Below are positions 50,257 through 59,008 of a stretch of DNA of 64,000 nt, piece after piece (position 1 is the stretch's first letter; every line of letters begins with the position of its first letter). The notes beneath the pieces were generated by a model, which had not been told where the DNA came from, made no database searches, and worked only from the letters and a program-made list of their open reading frames with translations. Both the position numbers and the translations under genes were made by a program. This stretch comes from RGIG6353 sp964650465 (GTDB lineage Bacteria > Bacillota > Clostridia > Oscillospirales > SIG627), in NCBI GenBank assembly GCA_964650465.1, contig CAZYTA010000004.1:1-64000 (forward strand). The letters run 5' to 3'.

Positions 50257-50406
50257 ATGAGAGTAAAAATCACACTCGCTTGCTCGGAGTGCAAGCAAAG
50301 AAATTACGACACGGTCAAGAATAAGAAGAATGACCCTGACAGACTTGAAATGCGCAAGTTCTGTAAATTCTGCCGTAAGCATACTCTTCACAAAGAGACC
50401 AAGTAA
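50257..50406 (+). CDS. rpmG: 50S ribosomal protein L33
   Basis: The ATG at 50257 follows CGGAGGTG, giving 49 residues; the upstream in-frame ATG at 50197 has no ribosome site. MRVKITLACSECKQRNY and MRKFCKFCRKHTLHKETK are L33 signatures. All four zinc Cys (CSEC, CKFC) are present, the C+ form. L33 sits near the E site of the 50S subunit. Zinc-free paralogues, if present, would be elsewhere. It starts the secE-nusG operon, its normal position. Confidence 0.96.
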   Translation: MRVKITLACSECKQRNYDTVKNKKNDPDRLEMRKFCKFCRKHTLHKETK

Positions 50407-50438
50407 TCTCAATTACTAAGAAAGAGGAGGAATCCGGA

Positions 50439-50654
50439 ATGGCAGAAGAAAACGTAAAGAAGACCAATAGGGTAGTTAAGTTCTTTAAGGACCTTAAGAG
50501 AGAGCTTAAGAATATCGTTTGGTCACCCAAAAAGGACGTTGTCAGAAACACAACTGTCGTTGTAGTCGTAACTGCGATAGCTGCTGTTGCAATCATGCTC
50601 GTTGACAGCGGTCTTAAGGCTTGTCTTGATTTGCTCGTAGCTGCATTTAATTAA
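50439..50654 (+). CDS. secE: Preprotein translocase subunit SecE
   Basis: The 71-residue protein has the conserved amphipathic FFKDLKRELKNIVWSPKKDV followed by one membrane helix (VVVVVTAIAAVAIMLVDSGL). This is the single-helix Firmicute SecE, which clamps SecY in the translocon. The ATG follows GAGGAGG. It sits between rpmG and nusG as expected. Confidence 0.95.
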   Translation: MAEENVKKTNRVVKFFKDLKRELKNIVWSPKKDVVRNTTVVVVVTAIAAVAIMLVDSGLKACLDLLVAAFN

Positions 50655-50666
50655 TTGGGAGGCAGT

Positions 50667-51194
50667 ATGACTCTTCAGGAAAACAACACACCCCACTGGT
50701 ATGTAGTTCATACCTATTCGGGTTACGAAAACAAGGTTGCAACAAACCTTGAAAAGATTGTCGAAAACAGAAATCTCGGACATCTTATCCACGCCATCAG
50801 AGTTCCTGTTGAGGAGGTTGAAGGCGAAGGAGGCAAGAAGGAAGAGCACAAGCTTTTCCCCAGCTACGTTCTTGTTAAGATGATAATGAACGATGAAAGC
50901 TGGCATGTGGTGCGCAACACCACAGGTGTAACCGGTTTTGTCGGTCCCGGTTCTATGCCCGTAGTCCTGCTTGATGAAGAAGTAGAGGCTTTGGGAGTTG
51001 AGACTGACGTTCAGACTCTTGATTTTGCCGTAGGTGACATCGTAGAGATTACAGGAGGACCTCTTCAGGGTATTATTTCCTCGGGTAAGGTTCTTGATGT
51101 ATCCCCCGACATGAAGCAAATAAAGCTTCTTGCAAATATGGGCGGACGCGATACAGTTATCGAGGTAGAGTCAAATCTGGTTAAAAAACTTTAA
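50667..51194 (+). CDS. nusG: Transcription antitermination/termination protein NusG
   Basis: The ATG at 50667 follows GGGAGG by 5 bases, giving 175 residues. The NGN domain has HWYVVHTYSGYENKVATNLE and LFPSYVLVKMIMNDESWHVV, then GFVGPGSMPVVL. The KOW domain starts FAVGDIVEITGGPLQG. NusG binds RNA polymerase and links it to ribosomes or Rho, and in Firmicutes also promotes pausing. It follows secE by 12 bases. Confidence 0.97.
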   Translation: MTLQENNTPHWYVVHTYSGYENKVATNLEKIVENRNLGHLIHAIRVPVEEVEGEGGKKEEHKLFPSYVLVKMIMNDESWHVVRNTTGVTGFVGPGSMPVVLLDEEVEALGVETDVQTLDFAVGDIVEITGGPLQGIISSGKVLDVSPDMKQIKLLANMGGRDTVIEVESNLVKKL

Positions 51195-51288
51195 TTTTTG
51201 TTTATTAATGGCGTAAAGCATTAATAAATGCGTATGCGAGAAAAAACGCCGCCGCGCCGTCATTCGCTGGCTGTGGGCATGCGCATCA

Positions 51289-51321
51289 GTGGGAGGGACA
51301 AAATCCCGAATTTATTACCAC
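51289..51321 (+). promoter_or_regulatory. Leader hairpin upstream of rplK (possible L1-type autoregulatory site)
   Basis: GTGG (51289-51292) and CCAC (51318-51321) enclose a GGGA/TCCC inner stem (51295-51298 with 51304-51307). A hairpin with an asymmetric loop just before rplK is common in Firmicutes and resembles the L1 rRNA target. The 51195-51338 gap contains no ORF of note. Confidence 0.4.
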
Positions 51322-51338
51322 ATGGAGGTGTATTTAAA

Positions 51339-51764
51339 ATGGCAAAGAAAATTATTGGATACGTAAAACTGCAGATACCTGCAGGAAAGGCAATGCCCGG
51401 CCCCCCCGTAGGCCCCGCACTTGGTCAGTACGGTCTTGCAATTCCCGCCTTTACAAAGGAATTCAACGAGCGTACAAAGAACGATATGGGTCTCATCATA
51501 CCTGTTGTAATTACAGTATATGCTGACCGTTCATTCACATTCATCACAAAGACTCCTCCTGCAGCAGTTCTTATCAAGAAGGCAGCAGGCATTGAGAGCG
51601 GTTCAGGTGTTCCCAACAAGACTAAGGTAGCTAAGCTTACCAAGGATCAGGTTAGAAAGATCGCTGAACAGAAGCTCCCCGACCTTAACGCAATCAACAT
51701 CGAATCAGCTATGAGCATGATCGCAGGTACCGCCAGAAGTATGGGCGTTACCGTTGAAGAATAA
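51339..51764 (+). CDS. rplK: 50S ribosomal protein L11
   Basis: Start ATG 51339 (GGAGGTG upstream) gives 141 residues, the family norm. The sequence begins AKKIIGYVKLQIPAGKAMPG with PPVGPALGQYG, and later has KTPPAAVLIKKAAGI and GTARSMGVTVEE. L11 binds the GTPase-associated centre of 23S rRNA. It is 14 bases upstream of rplA. Confidence 0.97.
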   Translation: MAKKIIGYVKLQIPAGKAMPGPPVGPALGQYGLAIPAFTKEFNERTKNDMGLIIPVVITVYADRSFTFITKTPPAAVLIKKAAGIESGSGVPNKTKVAKLTKDQVRKIAEQKLPDLNAINIESAMSMIAGTARSMGVTVEE

Positions 51765-51778
51765 GGAGGTCGAGTACA

Positions 51779-52474
51779 ATGTTTAGAGGAAAGAATTATA
51801 AAGAGAGTGTAAAGCTTGTTGACAAGACAAAGCTTTATGATGTAGATGAAGCTTGCGACCTTGTTTGCAAGACTTCAAAGGCAAAGTTTGACGAGACTAT
51901 CGAGCTTCACGTAAGACTCGGTGTTGACTCAAGACACGCAGACCAGCAGGTAAGAGGCGCAGTTGTACTTCCCAACGGAACAGGTAAGACAGTTCGTACT
52001 CTTGTATTTGCAAAGGGTGACTTTGCAAAGGCTGCAGAGGCTGCAGGCTCCGATTATGTAGGTGCTGAAGAATTCGTTCAGAAGATTCAGTCTGAGAACT
52101 GGTTCGACTTCGACGTTATCATTGCTACTCCCGACATGATGGGTGTTATCGGACGTCTCGGTAAGGTGCTCGGTCCTAAGGGACTTATGCCCAACCCCAA
52201 GGCAGGTACAGTTACAACCGACGTTGCTAAGGCTGTTGCAGATGCTAAGGCAGGTAAGGTTGAGTACCGTCTTGACAAGTCCAACATTATTCACTGTCCC
52301 ATCGGTAAGGCTTCCTTCGGTATGGAAAAGCTCGCTGAGAACTTCAACGCTCTCATGGGTGCTATCATCAAGGCTAAGCCCGCAGCTGCTAAGGGTCAGT
52401 ACATCAAGAGCTGTACCATTGCTTCAACAATGGGCCCCGGTGTTAAGGTTAACTCCGCAAAGCTCGGCAACTAA
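51779..52474 (+). CDS. rplA: 50S ribosomal protein L1
   Basis: The 231-residue protein has FDETIELHVRLGVDSRHADQ and VRGAVVLPNGTGK near the start, then VIGRLGKVLGPKGLMPNPKAGTV and a KSCTIASTMGPG end. All are L1 motifs. L1 forms the mobile stalk near the E site and often represses its own operon. It is directly followed by a terminator; rplJ and rplL are not here. Confidence 0.97.
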   Translation: MFRGKNYKESVKLVDKTKLYDVDEACDLVCKTSKAKFDETIELHVRLGVDSRHADQQVRGAVVLPNGTGKTVRTLVFAKGDFAKAAEAAGSDYVGAEEFVQKIQSENWFDFDVIIATPDMMGVIGRLGKVLGPKGLMPNPKAGTVTTDVAKAVADAKAGKVEYRLDKSNIIHCPIGKASFGMEKLAENFNALMGAIIKAKPAAAKGQYIKSCTIASTMGPGVKVNSAKLGN

Positions 52475-52485
52475 TAAAAAAGATT

Positions 52486-52514
52486 CCGCCATGCGAAAGC
52501 ATGGCGGTTTTTTT
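52486..52514 (+). terminator. Terminator after rplA
   Basis: CCGCCATGC-GAAA-GCATGGCGG followed by TTTTTTT: a near-ideal intrinsic terminator. Confidence 0.93.
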
Positions 52515-52552
52515 GCTATTGTAACAATAGGCGAGCATCGCGGGCGGCATCT
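52515..52552. repeat. Dispersed intergenic repeat, copy H (fragment)
   Basis: ATAGGCGAGCATCGCG-GGCGGC matches the reverse complement of the first block in copy A (ATAGGCGAGCATCGTCAGCGG). Confidence 0.45.
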
Positions 52553-52577
52553 GCCGCTTTTTGTTTGTATAGTATTT

Positions 52578-53876
52578 TTATGCTGCAGTTACCTGGCTTT
52601 CGGCTTCTATTATTCTCCTGTCGCGGTTGGCGGCAGAGAGAACGAATTGCATTGCCACTGTGACAAAGACAAGCATAGCGCTGAAGATGTAAAAGGCAAG
52701 ATTATAATTACCCATAAGGTCGTAGCAAACATTACCGAAGGGCGAGCCTATGGCAAAGCCTGCAGTGCTGGCAGAAGCGAATATGCCCACGAACTTTTCG
52801 TATTCCTTGTTGCCGAAAAGCTCCATTGCAAAAAGAGGGAGCATGACGGTTTCAAGAGGAAGTGCAAAGGAGGAAAATATACCTCTGATAAAGGCAATGG
52901 CGTGACCTGCGGGAGTATTGGTAATAAGTATAAGCCCCGTTATTGAGATAAATGCACAGAAAAAGCATATATTCATTGATGGACGCATTCCTAATTTATC
53001 GTACATAAAACCGGTTGAAAATTTCGATACAGTCAGTAAAACACTGCTTATACTTGATATGTTGGCAACGAAGGCAACATCAAGACCGAGGTCATACATA
53101 TGGGGATAGCTGATACCGCCAAGCCCTTGAAGTGCCATACCCGTAAAGAACATACAAAGAATGGCTACGTAGAAATAGGGCTTTTTTACGGCTGAGGAAA
53201 ATTCCATTCCTACCCATCCTGTTCCTCTTGCCTTGCGCTTCTTTTTCTGAATGCTTGTTTCCGAGGTGTCGCCCTTTGGTCTTTCGCGGAACAGCAGAAG
53301 CATCAGCACCAGAACGACTGCCAGAACAACCGCAACCATGCGGTAGGATGTGCGGTAACCGAATGGCTTTCCTTCCTCGAAAATAATCGGGGATATAATC
53401 TGTACGGCAATAGCGCCGCCGATACCGTTGGCGGCTAAAACAGCACCTGTTACAGTTCCTTTATTTGTTTTGCACCACCTGTTTACAATGGCGCTTGCCA
53501 TGGTTGTGCCTGTCCATGAAATGCCCACTCCTAGAAAAAGGCTTCCGATATAGAAAACAAAAAGATTCGAAGCAAAAGAATTGATTAAAGCGAAGCATAT
53601 CAACGAAACAAATCCGGCACAGATAAGCTTTTTTGTGCCGAAGCGGGATACAAGCTTACCGAAAAACAAATTAACTACGGTCGTTGTGAAAAACCTTATA
53701 GTATTCGTGAGCGAAAATGCGCCTCTTGGAATATCCAATGCGTTTGTAATAGCGGTCAGATACAGGTTTCTGCCGCTGCTGCAAAGTCCAAGACTTGTGG
53801 CAACCATCAAAAATCCGAGTGCTATGATTATCCACGAGTAATTGACATTGAGCTTTTTTGTGCTTTTCTTATCCAT
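52578..53876 (-). CDS. MFS transporter (OFA/monocarboxylate-like)
   Basis: The 432-residue protein has about twelve membrane helices. The N-terminal half carries FLMVATSLGLCSSGRNLYLT, VSRFGTKKLICAGF (loop 2-3 MFS motif) and GVGISWTGTTMASAIVNRW. The central loop is cytoplasmic and Lys/Arg-rich (IQKKKRKARG). The family transports organic acids or sugars-linked anions, but the substrate is unknown. It is divergent from an AraC regulator, which may control it. Confidence 0.88.
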   Translation of the reverse strand: MDKKSTKKLNVNYSWIIIALGFLMVATSLGLCSSGRNLYLTAITNALDIPRGAFSLTNTIRFFTTTVVNLFFGKLVSRFGTKKLICAGFVSLICFALINSFASNLFVFYIGSLFLGVGISWTGTTMASAIVNRWCKTNKGTVTGAVLAANGIGGAIAVQIISPIIFEEGKPFGYRTSYRMVAVVLAVVLVLMLLLFRERPKGDTSETSIQKKKRKARGTGWVGMEFSSAVKKPYFYVAILCMFFTGMALQGLGGISYPHMYDLGLDVAFVANISSISSVLLTVSKFSTGFMYDKLGMRPSMNICFFCAFISITGLILITNTPAGHAIAFIRGIFSSFALPLETVMLPLFAMELFGNKEYEKFVGIFASASTAGFAIGSPFGNVCYDLMGNYNLAFYIFSAMLVFVTVAMQFVLSAANRDRRIIEAESQVTAA

Positions 53877-54049
53877 ATTGCTCTCCTTGTATTATATCTG
53901 CGGATATTGTATCAAAATGCATATTGATTGTAAATAGAAATAATGAAAGCATATGGAATTTTTGCAACTAAACATTATTCAAAAATATTGTAATTCATTC
54001 GGGAATGTGATAGTATAGTAGCGGGAAATGTATATATCGGAGAAAATGA

Positions 54050-54808
54050 ATGTTTGATAATGTAGAAAATTTGAAAATCATATCGGTGCTTCAAAGAACG
54101 GGTAAGCCATATGGCAGGGTCGAGTCAAAAAAGTCACACAGCTTCAGTATCCGTGTGCGCGGCTCTGTACAATACAGCTTTGATGACAGGACCGTGACGG
54201 TTGGCGAGGGTGAAATGATATTTTTACCCAAAGGAAGCCGTTATGAATATAAAAAGACCTCCGAGGAGGATACTGTAGGTACAATCATCAATGTTGAGGG
54301 CGATTTCGGGGATATAACTCCGTCCTGTTATTCTATCAGGGATTTTTATGATGCCGATTATATTATGTATCATTTTGCTGATTTTTGGCAGGCAGGTAAT
54401 CAAAGTAAAAAATATCAATGTCTTTCTTTAATGTACGGATTGCTTGCTTATATTACCAATCTCGAAGCCTTGCAGTATCAGGATAAAAAAAGATTTTCCT
54501 TAATAGAGCCTGCGGAGAACTATTTGAATTATCACATTTATGATTGTGACATGAAAATAGATGAGCTTCATCGGCTGTGCGGAATTTCCCATGCCTATTT
54601 CAGAAAAATATTTATTTCAAAATTCGGTATGTCTCCCAAAAATTATATTATCAGTAAACGGCTTTCTTATGCCAAATCAATTGTTGACAGTGGAGAAGTA
54701 AGCACCATTAAAGAATTGGCACAGCTTGTAGGATACAAGGACCCATTATATTTCGGAAAAGTATTCAAGCAGCATTACGGAGCATCTCCTTGCAGCTTGA
54801 TTAATTAG
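54050..54808 (+). CDS. AraC-family regulator
   Basis: The 252-residue protein has an N-terminal cupin-like half (SFSIRVRGSVQYSFDDRTVT, GEMIFLPKGSRYEYK) and a C-terminal double HTH (DMKIDELHRLCGISHAYFRK, STIKELAQLVGYKDPLYFGK). It sits between the divergent MFS gene and a co-directional PHP gene 9 bases away. It probably regulates both. Confidence 0.9.
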   Translation: MFDNVENLKIISVLQRTGKPYGRVESKKSHSFSIRVRGSVQYSFDDRTVTVGEGEMIFLPKGSRYEYKKTSEEDTVGTIINVEGDFGDITPSCYSIRDFYDADYIMYHFADFWQAGNQSKKYQCLSLMYGLLAYITNLEALQYQDKKRFSLIEPAENYLNYHIYDCDMKIDELHRLCGISHAYFRKIFISKFGMSPKNYIISKRLSYAKSIVDSGEVSTIKELAQLVGYKDPLYFGKVFKQHYGASPCSLIN

Positions 54809-54817
54809 AGGTGAAAT

Positions 54818-55612
54818 ATGAAATACATAATTGATAATGACCTGCATATTCATTCAAGGCTTTCCTCCTGCTCAAATGACCCCGAGCAGACGGCGGAGCG
54901 CATTTTGAAGTATGCTGAGGAAAACGGTATAAAAACTCTTTGCCTTACAGATCATTTCTGGGACGATAGGGTAGAAGGTGCATCAAGCTGGTATGCCCCG
55001 CAGAATTTCGAGCATATCTCGGCTTCAAAGCCTCTCCCGCAGTCAAAAAATGTGCGCTTTCTCTTTGGCTGTGAAACCGAGCTTAACCGACATCTTACAG
55101 TGGGAGTGTCGGCAGATAGATATGACGAGTTGGATTTTATTATTATTCCCACTACACATTTTCATATGAAGGGCTACACTCTCACAGAGGAGGAGTGCGC
55201 CGATGCAAAAGGCAGGGCAGAGGCATGGATAAAAAGACTTGGTGCTGTGCTTGATATGAAGCTTCCTTTTCATAAGGTTGGTATAGCTCATCTCACCTGC
55301 GGGCTGATAGCTCCCGAAAGACAGCTGTATCTTGAGGTGCTTGACCTTCTGCCCGATGATGAAATGAGGATACTCTTTACAAGAGCGGCAGCTCTCGGTG
55401 TGGGAATTGAGCTTAACTCAAGTGATATGGGCTTTGCCGACAGCGAGGCGGATACCGTTTTGAAGCCCTACAGAATAGCCAAGCAATGCGGTTGTAAATT
55501 CTATTGCGGAAGTGACGCACATCACCCCGACGGACTTGACAAGGCTGTTAAAAGGTTTGAAAGAGCCGTTGATATGCTCGGTCTTACCGAGGAGGACAAG
55601 TTTGCAATATAA
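54818..55612 (+). CDS. PHP-domain phosphoesterase
   Basis: The 264-residue protein has DNDLHIHSRLSSCSNDPEQT, LCLTDHFWD, GCETELNRH, GIAHLT and CGSDAHHPDG, which supply the PHP metal ligands. It resembles histidinol-phosphatase-like members, but no his genes are near. GAGGTG precedes the ATG. The AraC-PHP pairing repeats that at 34332-35977. Confidence 0.9.
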   Translation: MKYIIDNDLHIHSRLSSCSNDPEQTAERILKYAEENGIKTLCLTDHFWDDRVEGASSWYAPQNFEHISASKPLPQSKNVRFLFGCETELNRHLTVGVSADRYDELDFIIIPTTHFHMKGYTLTEEECADAKGRAEAWIKRLGAVLDMKLPFHKVGIAHLTCGLIAPERQLYLEVLDLLPDDEMRILFTRAAALGVGIELNSSDMGFADSEADTVLKPYRIAKQCGCKFYCGSDAHHPDGLDKAVKRFERAVDMLGLTEEDKFAI

Positions 55613-55627
55613 CAGTAATAAAAAATT

Positions 55628-55657
55628 AAAGCTACCCGAAAGCCTTCGGGTAGCTTT
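55628..55657. terminator. Bidirectional terminator
   Basis: AAAGCTACCCGAA and TTCGGGTAGCTTT form a perfect 13-bp stem between convergent genes. Confidence 0.85.
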
Positions 55658-55672
55658 GTGCTTTTATAGGAC

Positions 55673-57937
55673 TTAATTGTTATTAAGCTTTTTGCCGATG
55701 GGACACACCTGTAAGCATCTTTCCACTATGATGTCGGTAAAGTTGGGACACTGATAGCAGAGAGTCTGTATCTTATCCTTGGCGTTTAATACTTCGTCGA
55801 TTTTTTCGGGTGTTATTATGTCTGGTACTTCCAGCTTTGGTATCTCCCAGCCCATTGTTCCCGAGCCGGCACCCTCGGAGAGTGCAAGTGACCTTGCCCA
55901 CATACAGCGGGTATTGTCTCGCTTCATTACCTTGTAGGTCTGTCCGTCACGAATGGTGACATCGGTATAGGTCTCGGTTGACAGAGCCTTCATGGGACAA
56001 GCCTCGGCGCAGGCGGTACAGTTGCCCTCACAAAGGTTTTCCGTTATGGGCTTCGTTACCTTGAGAGGAGCATCGGTGATGACGAATACGTATCTCATAC
56101 GGGGACCGCAATCAGGCCGCACAAGCATACCGCTCTTGCCAAGACTTCCAAGGCCTGCCGCCGCGGCGTAGGGAGCGTTTGCACAAAGGTCGGGCATATG
56201 ACGTCCAAGCTTTCCTATTGTCAGGTACGAATCAGGTTCGAGGTCGGGAAGGGTAACTGCAAAATACCCCTGTTTATTAAGCACACTGCACAGGTCTTCA
56301 CCCGTCCAGATACATTCCTTCAGCGTTTCGTAGTGCATATATGCGTAGGGCGCACCGTCCTCTGCCTCCTGGTTGCAGGCAAGCTCAACCATTCTTTCGG
56401 GAATTTCGTTGGCAATGGCGACAATGGATTTGCAGTTGGGATATATTGCCTTTATCTTTTCAATGCCCTCATACTTTATAGAGTCTATATCACCAACACT
56501 TACCATTTCCGCATTCTCAAAAATGGGTGATGACAGGTCAAGCTCGGGGAAGCAATTTTGATTCCAATCTCGAATGATTCGGGTCTCGCTGTCAAAGGGC
56601 ACATTGCAGATTACCGAAACCGCATAGATTGCACCATCTTCGTTATACCAGCCTGCCTTTGCGGCATTCTGTCCCGATATTCCCACAATACTTGGATCTG
56701 GGGAGGTATAGAAGCCAGTAGTACCCGTATGAGTCCAGTCCTGAATTGCCTCATAACCAAGGTCATCAAGGTAGCGCGACACATCAATGATGCAACGGGT
56801 CAGACGGTCGGTGGTGGGAAGCTCTACATGAATGGCATTTCTTGCTTCAAGGGGTATGTCGCGTCTGTACTCGTGTACGGGACGGCCGAAGGTTATTACT
56901 GTGGTGAAGGTGTTGAAAAATTGCTCGGTGCGGAAGCCCTTTTCAAAGAGCGGCTTTGTACTTTCAAAATCGGAAAGAGGGGCTATGGACATACGGTCTG
57001 CACCGCCGTCAACAGCCATTTTGATTATCCTGTCAAGCATTTCCTCCTTGGAAATGTCCGACAGAGTCTTTTTTCTGCGTACACCGGGTGTGTATTTCTT
57101 GTCCCATAAGCGCTTTTGCTTGTTCATGCAGTACTTGAAGGACTTGCACATATATCCCTGATGTGCAACACGGGGCACAGTCTCTATGGCATCGTATATG
57201 GTCTGCTCGTCCATCTTTATGTAGTCTGCAAGGTGAGTGGTGTCAAGGTGCGCCTGCTCGCCGTAGAAGCATCGCCAGCGGTTTATATTGAGATAGCTGA
57301 ACTTCTTACCCTCTATTTCAAATTCAATGAAATTGGGGTCATTAAGCTTATCCTTTTCATAGTTCTTGCCTATGCAGTTCTTTGCGCACATCTGACATTT
57401 ATCGCAAAGAGGCTCACCGTTATAGAGGGGGTCGGGCTCAAGGTCGGCTGAGGTGATAAGGCATATAATTCTTTCTCTCGGACCGTATTCGGGAGACAGC
57501 ACCATGCCGTGATAGCCGTATTCTCCGAGACCGCAGGCAAAGAAGGCTGCCATATGGCTGAAGGAAGCGGCGTGCTCATAGGGGATGTCCTTATATTTTC
57601 TGTGCCTCCAATATGTAGTACAAGGCTGTGCTACGTTTGTATATCCTTCTTTTTCAAGCATTTTGGTAATACGGTAGCACATTGTATCAAGCTTTGGAAT
57701 CATTCCTATCTGAAAGGCTTCAGGATAATTGGGATTAGGCTCACCGCACCATTCAACAGATGCGTCGGGGTGGTGTATTCCCATACATATAACCGATTTT
57801 GCCTCGGGAAGATGTGCCTTGGGGTGAAGCATATGGGGCTGTCCGTCAAAGCGTGAGACGGGAGCAATTCCCACCATATCCGCACCAAGCTCATATGCCA
57901 TTTTTTTAACGGCAGCCGTTAACTCTTGCTTGTTCAT
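55673..57937 (-). CDS. Tandem QueG/reductive-dehalogenase-like iron-sulfur protein (two fused copies)
   Basis: The 754-residue protein contains two copies of a related unit. Copy 1 (~1-300) has GADMVGIAPVSRFDG at the start and LCDKCQMCAKNC (~180, CxxCxxCxxxC). Copy 2 (~305-754) opens GADRMSIAPLSDFES and has CEGNCTACAEACP (~634) plus a second ligand set LCYQCP...CLQVCPIGKK near the end. Such units bind two 4Fe-4S clusters and often a corrinoid or flavin. Copy 1 shows only one full cluster motif. Epoxyqueuosine reductases (~300-390 residues) have one unit, so this is a different, fused enzyme. It is divergent from an AraC regulator. No signal peptide. Confidence 0.8.
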   Translation of the reverse strand: MNKQELTAAVKKMAYELGADMVGIAPVSRFDGQPHMLHPKAHLPEAKSVICMGIHHPDASVEWCGEPNPNYPEAFQIGMIPKLDTMCYRITKMLEKEGYTNVAQPCTTYWRHRKYKDIPYEHAASFSHMAAFFACGLGEYGYHGMVLSPEYGPRERIICLITSADLEPDPLYNGEPLCDKCQMCAKNCIGKNYEKDKLNDPNFIEFEIEGKKFSYLNINRWRCFYGEQAHLDTTHLADYIKMDEQTIYDAIETVPRVAHQGYMCKSFKYCMNKQKRLWDKKYTPGVRRKKTLSDISKEEMLDRIIKMAVDGGADRMSIAPLSDFESTKPLFEKGFRTEQFFNTFTTVITFGRPVHEYRRDIPLEARNAIHVELPTTDRLTRCIIDVSRYLDDLGYEAIQDWTHTGTTGFYTSPDPSIVGISGQNAAKAGWYNEDGAIYAVSVICNVPFDSETRIIRDWNQNCFPELDLSSPIFENAEMVSVGDIDSIKYEGIEKIKAIYPNCKSIVAIANEIPERMVELACNQEAEDGAPYAYMHYETLKECIWTGEDLCSVLNKQGYFAVTLPDLEPDSYLTIGKLGRHMPDLCANAPYAAAAGLGSLGKSGMLVRPDCGPRMRYVFVITDAPLKVTKPITENLCEGNCTACAEACPMKALSTETYTDVTIRDGQTYKVMKRDNTRCMWARSLALSEGAGSGTMGWEIPKLEVPDIITPEKIDEVLNAKDKIQTLCYQCPNFTDIIVERCLQVCPIGKKLNNN

Positions 57938-58063
57938 TTAAAATTCCTCCGTTGTAATTATCGTACAAGCCTATTGTATATGCTTTTTATCTCTTTTAAC
58001 ATGGAATTATCAAACATACATATGGACTTTTTCTCTTTTTTGTGTTAAGATAAACTGAAAGGA

Positions 58064-58894
58064 GTGATTTGTATAAAGGATTTTGAAGAAAAGGAATTCG
58101 AGAAATTTGAAAACGAAATAAAGCTATATTATTGCGGTAAACGCTTCAGGAGTATGGCACACAGCTACGGTCCTTATGAAATTGACAGATATCTTATATA
58201 CTTTATCAAAGAAGGAAAAGCAACACTTACCTTGGAAAACGGAGAGATTTTAATATTAAATAAGGGCTTTTTTGTCAATTTCCCTAAAAGCCGCACTCAA
58301 TATCAATGTGACGAAAACACTCCTTGGACAATAAAGTGGATAATGGTAAACGGCGAAATAATAGGAAAGTACCTTTCTCTTTTGGGAATCACAAGACAAA
58401 ATCCGTATATAAAGCTGAACGAGAGCTGTAACATAGAAGCAATATTCGATGAAATGTACGAGCATTTTGACAAAAGCCTTTTACATTCAAAAATATATTG
58501 CATATCCCTTATACATAAGCTGTTTTCTACTCTGGCAAAGGACATGGCACAAATTAATGAGTATAACGATTATGTAGTTTCTGCCAAAAGGCTTATTGAA
58601 GAAAATTACTTCTGCCCCGAATTCAATGTGTCTGCCCTTGCCGAGCGCATGGGACTGCATCACAATTACCTTTCCGTATTATATAAAAGGGAAACAGGGC
58701 AAACTCTCATAAAGACCATAACCGATTACCGTCTTCAAAATGCCTGCAAAATGCTCATATTTACAAACAAGTCTATAAATGAGGTGGCTCACGCATGCGG
58801 GTTTTCGGATGAACTTTATTTCAGCCGCATCTTCAAACGCACATTTGGTGTCCCGCCTAAGGTTTACAGAGAGAATAAAAACATAAGTATTTGA
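58064..58894 (+). CDS. AraC-family regulator with an unclear start codon
   Basis: The frame opens at GTG 58064 (276 residues), but that GTG overlaps the only Shine-Dalgarno sequence (AAAGGAG, 58058-58064). The next plausible positions with correct spacing are ATT or ATA (58067, 58073). The C-terminal double HTH (NVSALAERMGLHHNYLSVLY, SINEVAHACGFSDELYFSRI, FKRTFGVPPKVYREN) is clear. The N-terminal cupin begins YYCGKRFRSMAHSYGPY. It is divergent from the tandem iron-sulfur reductase, which is its probable target. Confidence 0.88.
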   Translation: MICIKDFEEKEFEKFENEIKLYYCGKRFRSMAHSYGPYEIDRYLIYFIKEGKATLTLENGEILILNKGFFVNFPKSRTQYQCDENTPWTIKWIMVNGEIIGKYLSLLGITRQNPYIKLNESCNIEAIFDEMYEHFDKSLLHSKIYCISLIHKLFSTLAKDMAQINEYNDYVVSAKRLIEENYFCPEFNVSALAERMGLHHNYLSVLYKRETGQTLIKTITDYRLQNACKMLIFTNKSINEVAHACGFSDELYFSRIFKRTFGVPPKVYRENKNISI

Positions 58895-58937
58895 TGTTTT
58901 GTTGGATTTTCATGCTCAAATGACACCTACCGAAAGG

Positions 58938-58956
58938 GCGGAGGCTCTCCGCTTTT
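58938..58956 (+). terminator. Terminator after the AraC gene
   Basis: GCGGAG-GCT-CTCCGC followed by TTTT, just before the next promoter. Confidence 0.65.
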
Positions 58957-58957
58957 G

Positions 58958-58986
58958 TTGACATGGTATGGAAAATAATATATAAT
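58958..58986 (+). promoter_or_regulatory. Sigma-A promoter of the 5'-nucleotidase gene
   Basis: TTGACA (58958-58963) and TATAAT (58981-58986), both perfect, with a 17-base spacer. Confidence 0.9.
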
Positions 58987-59008
58987 AACTAAAAGGGAGG
59001 ATAAACAT

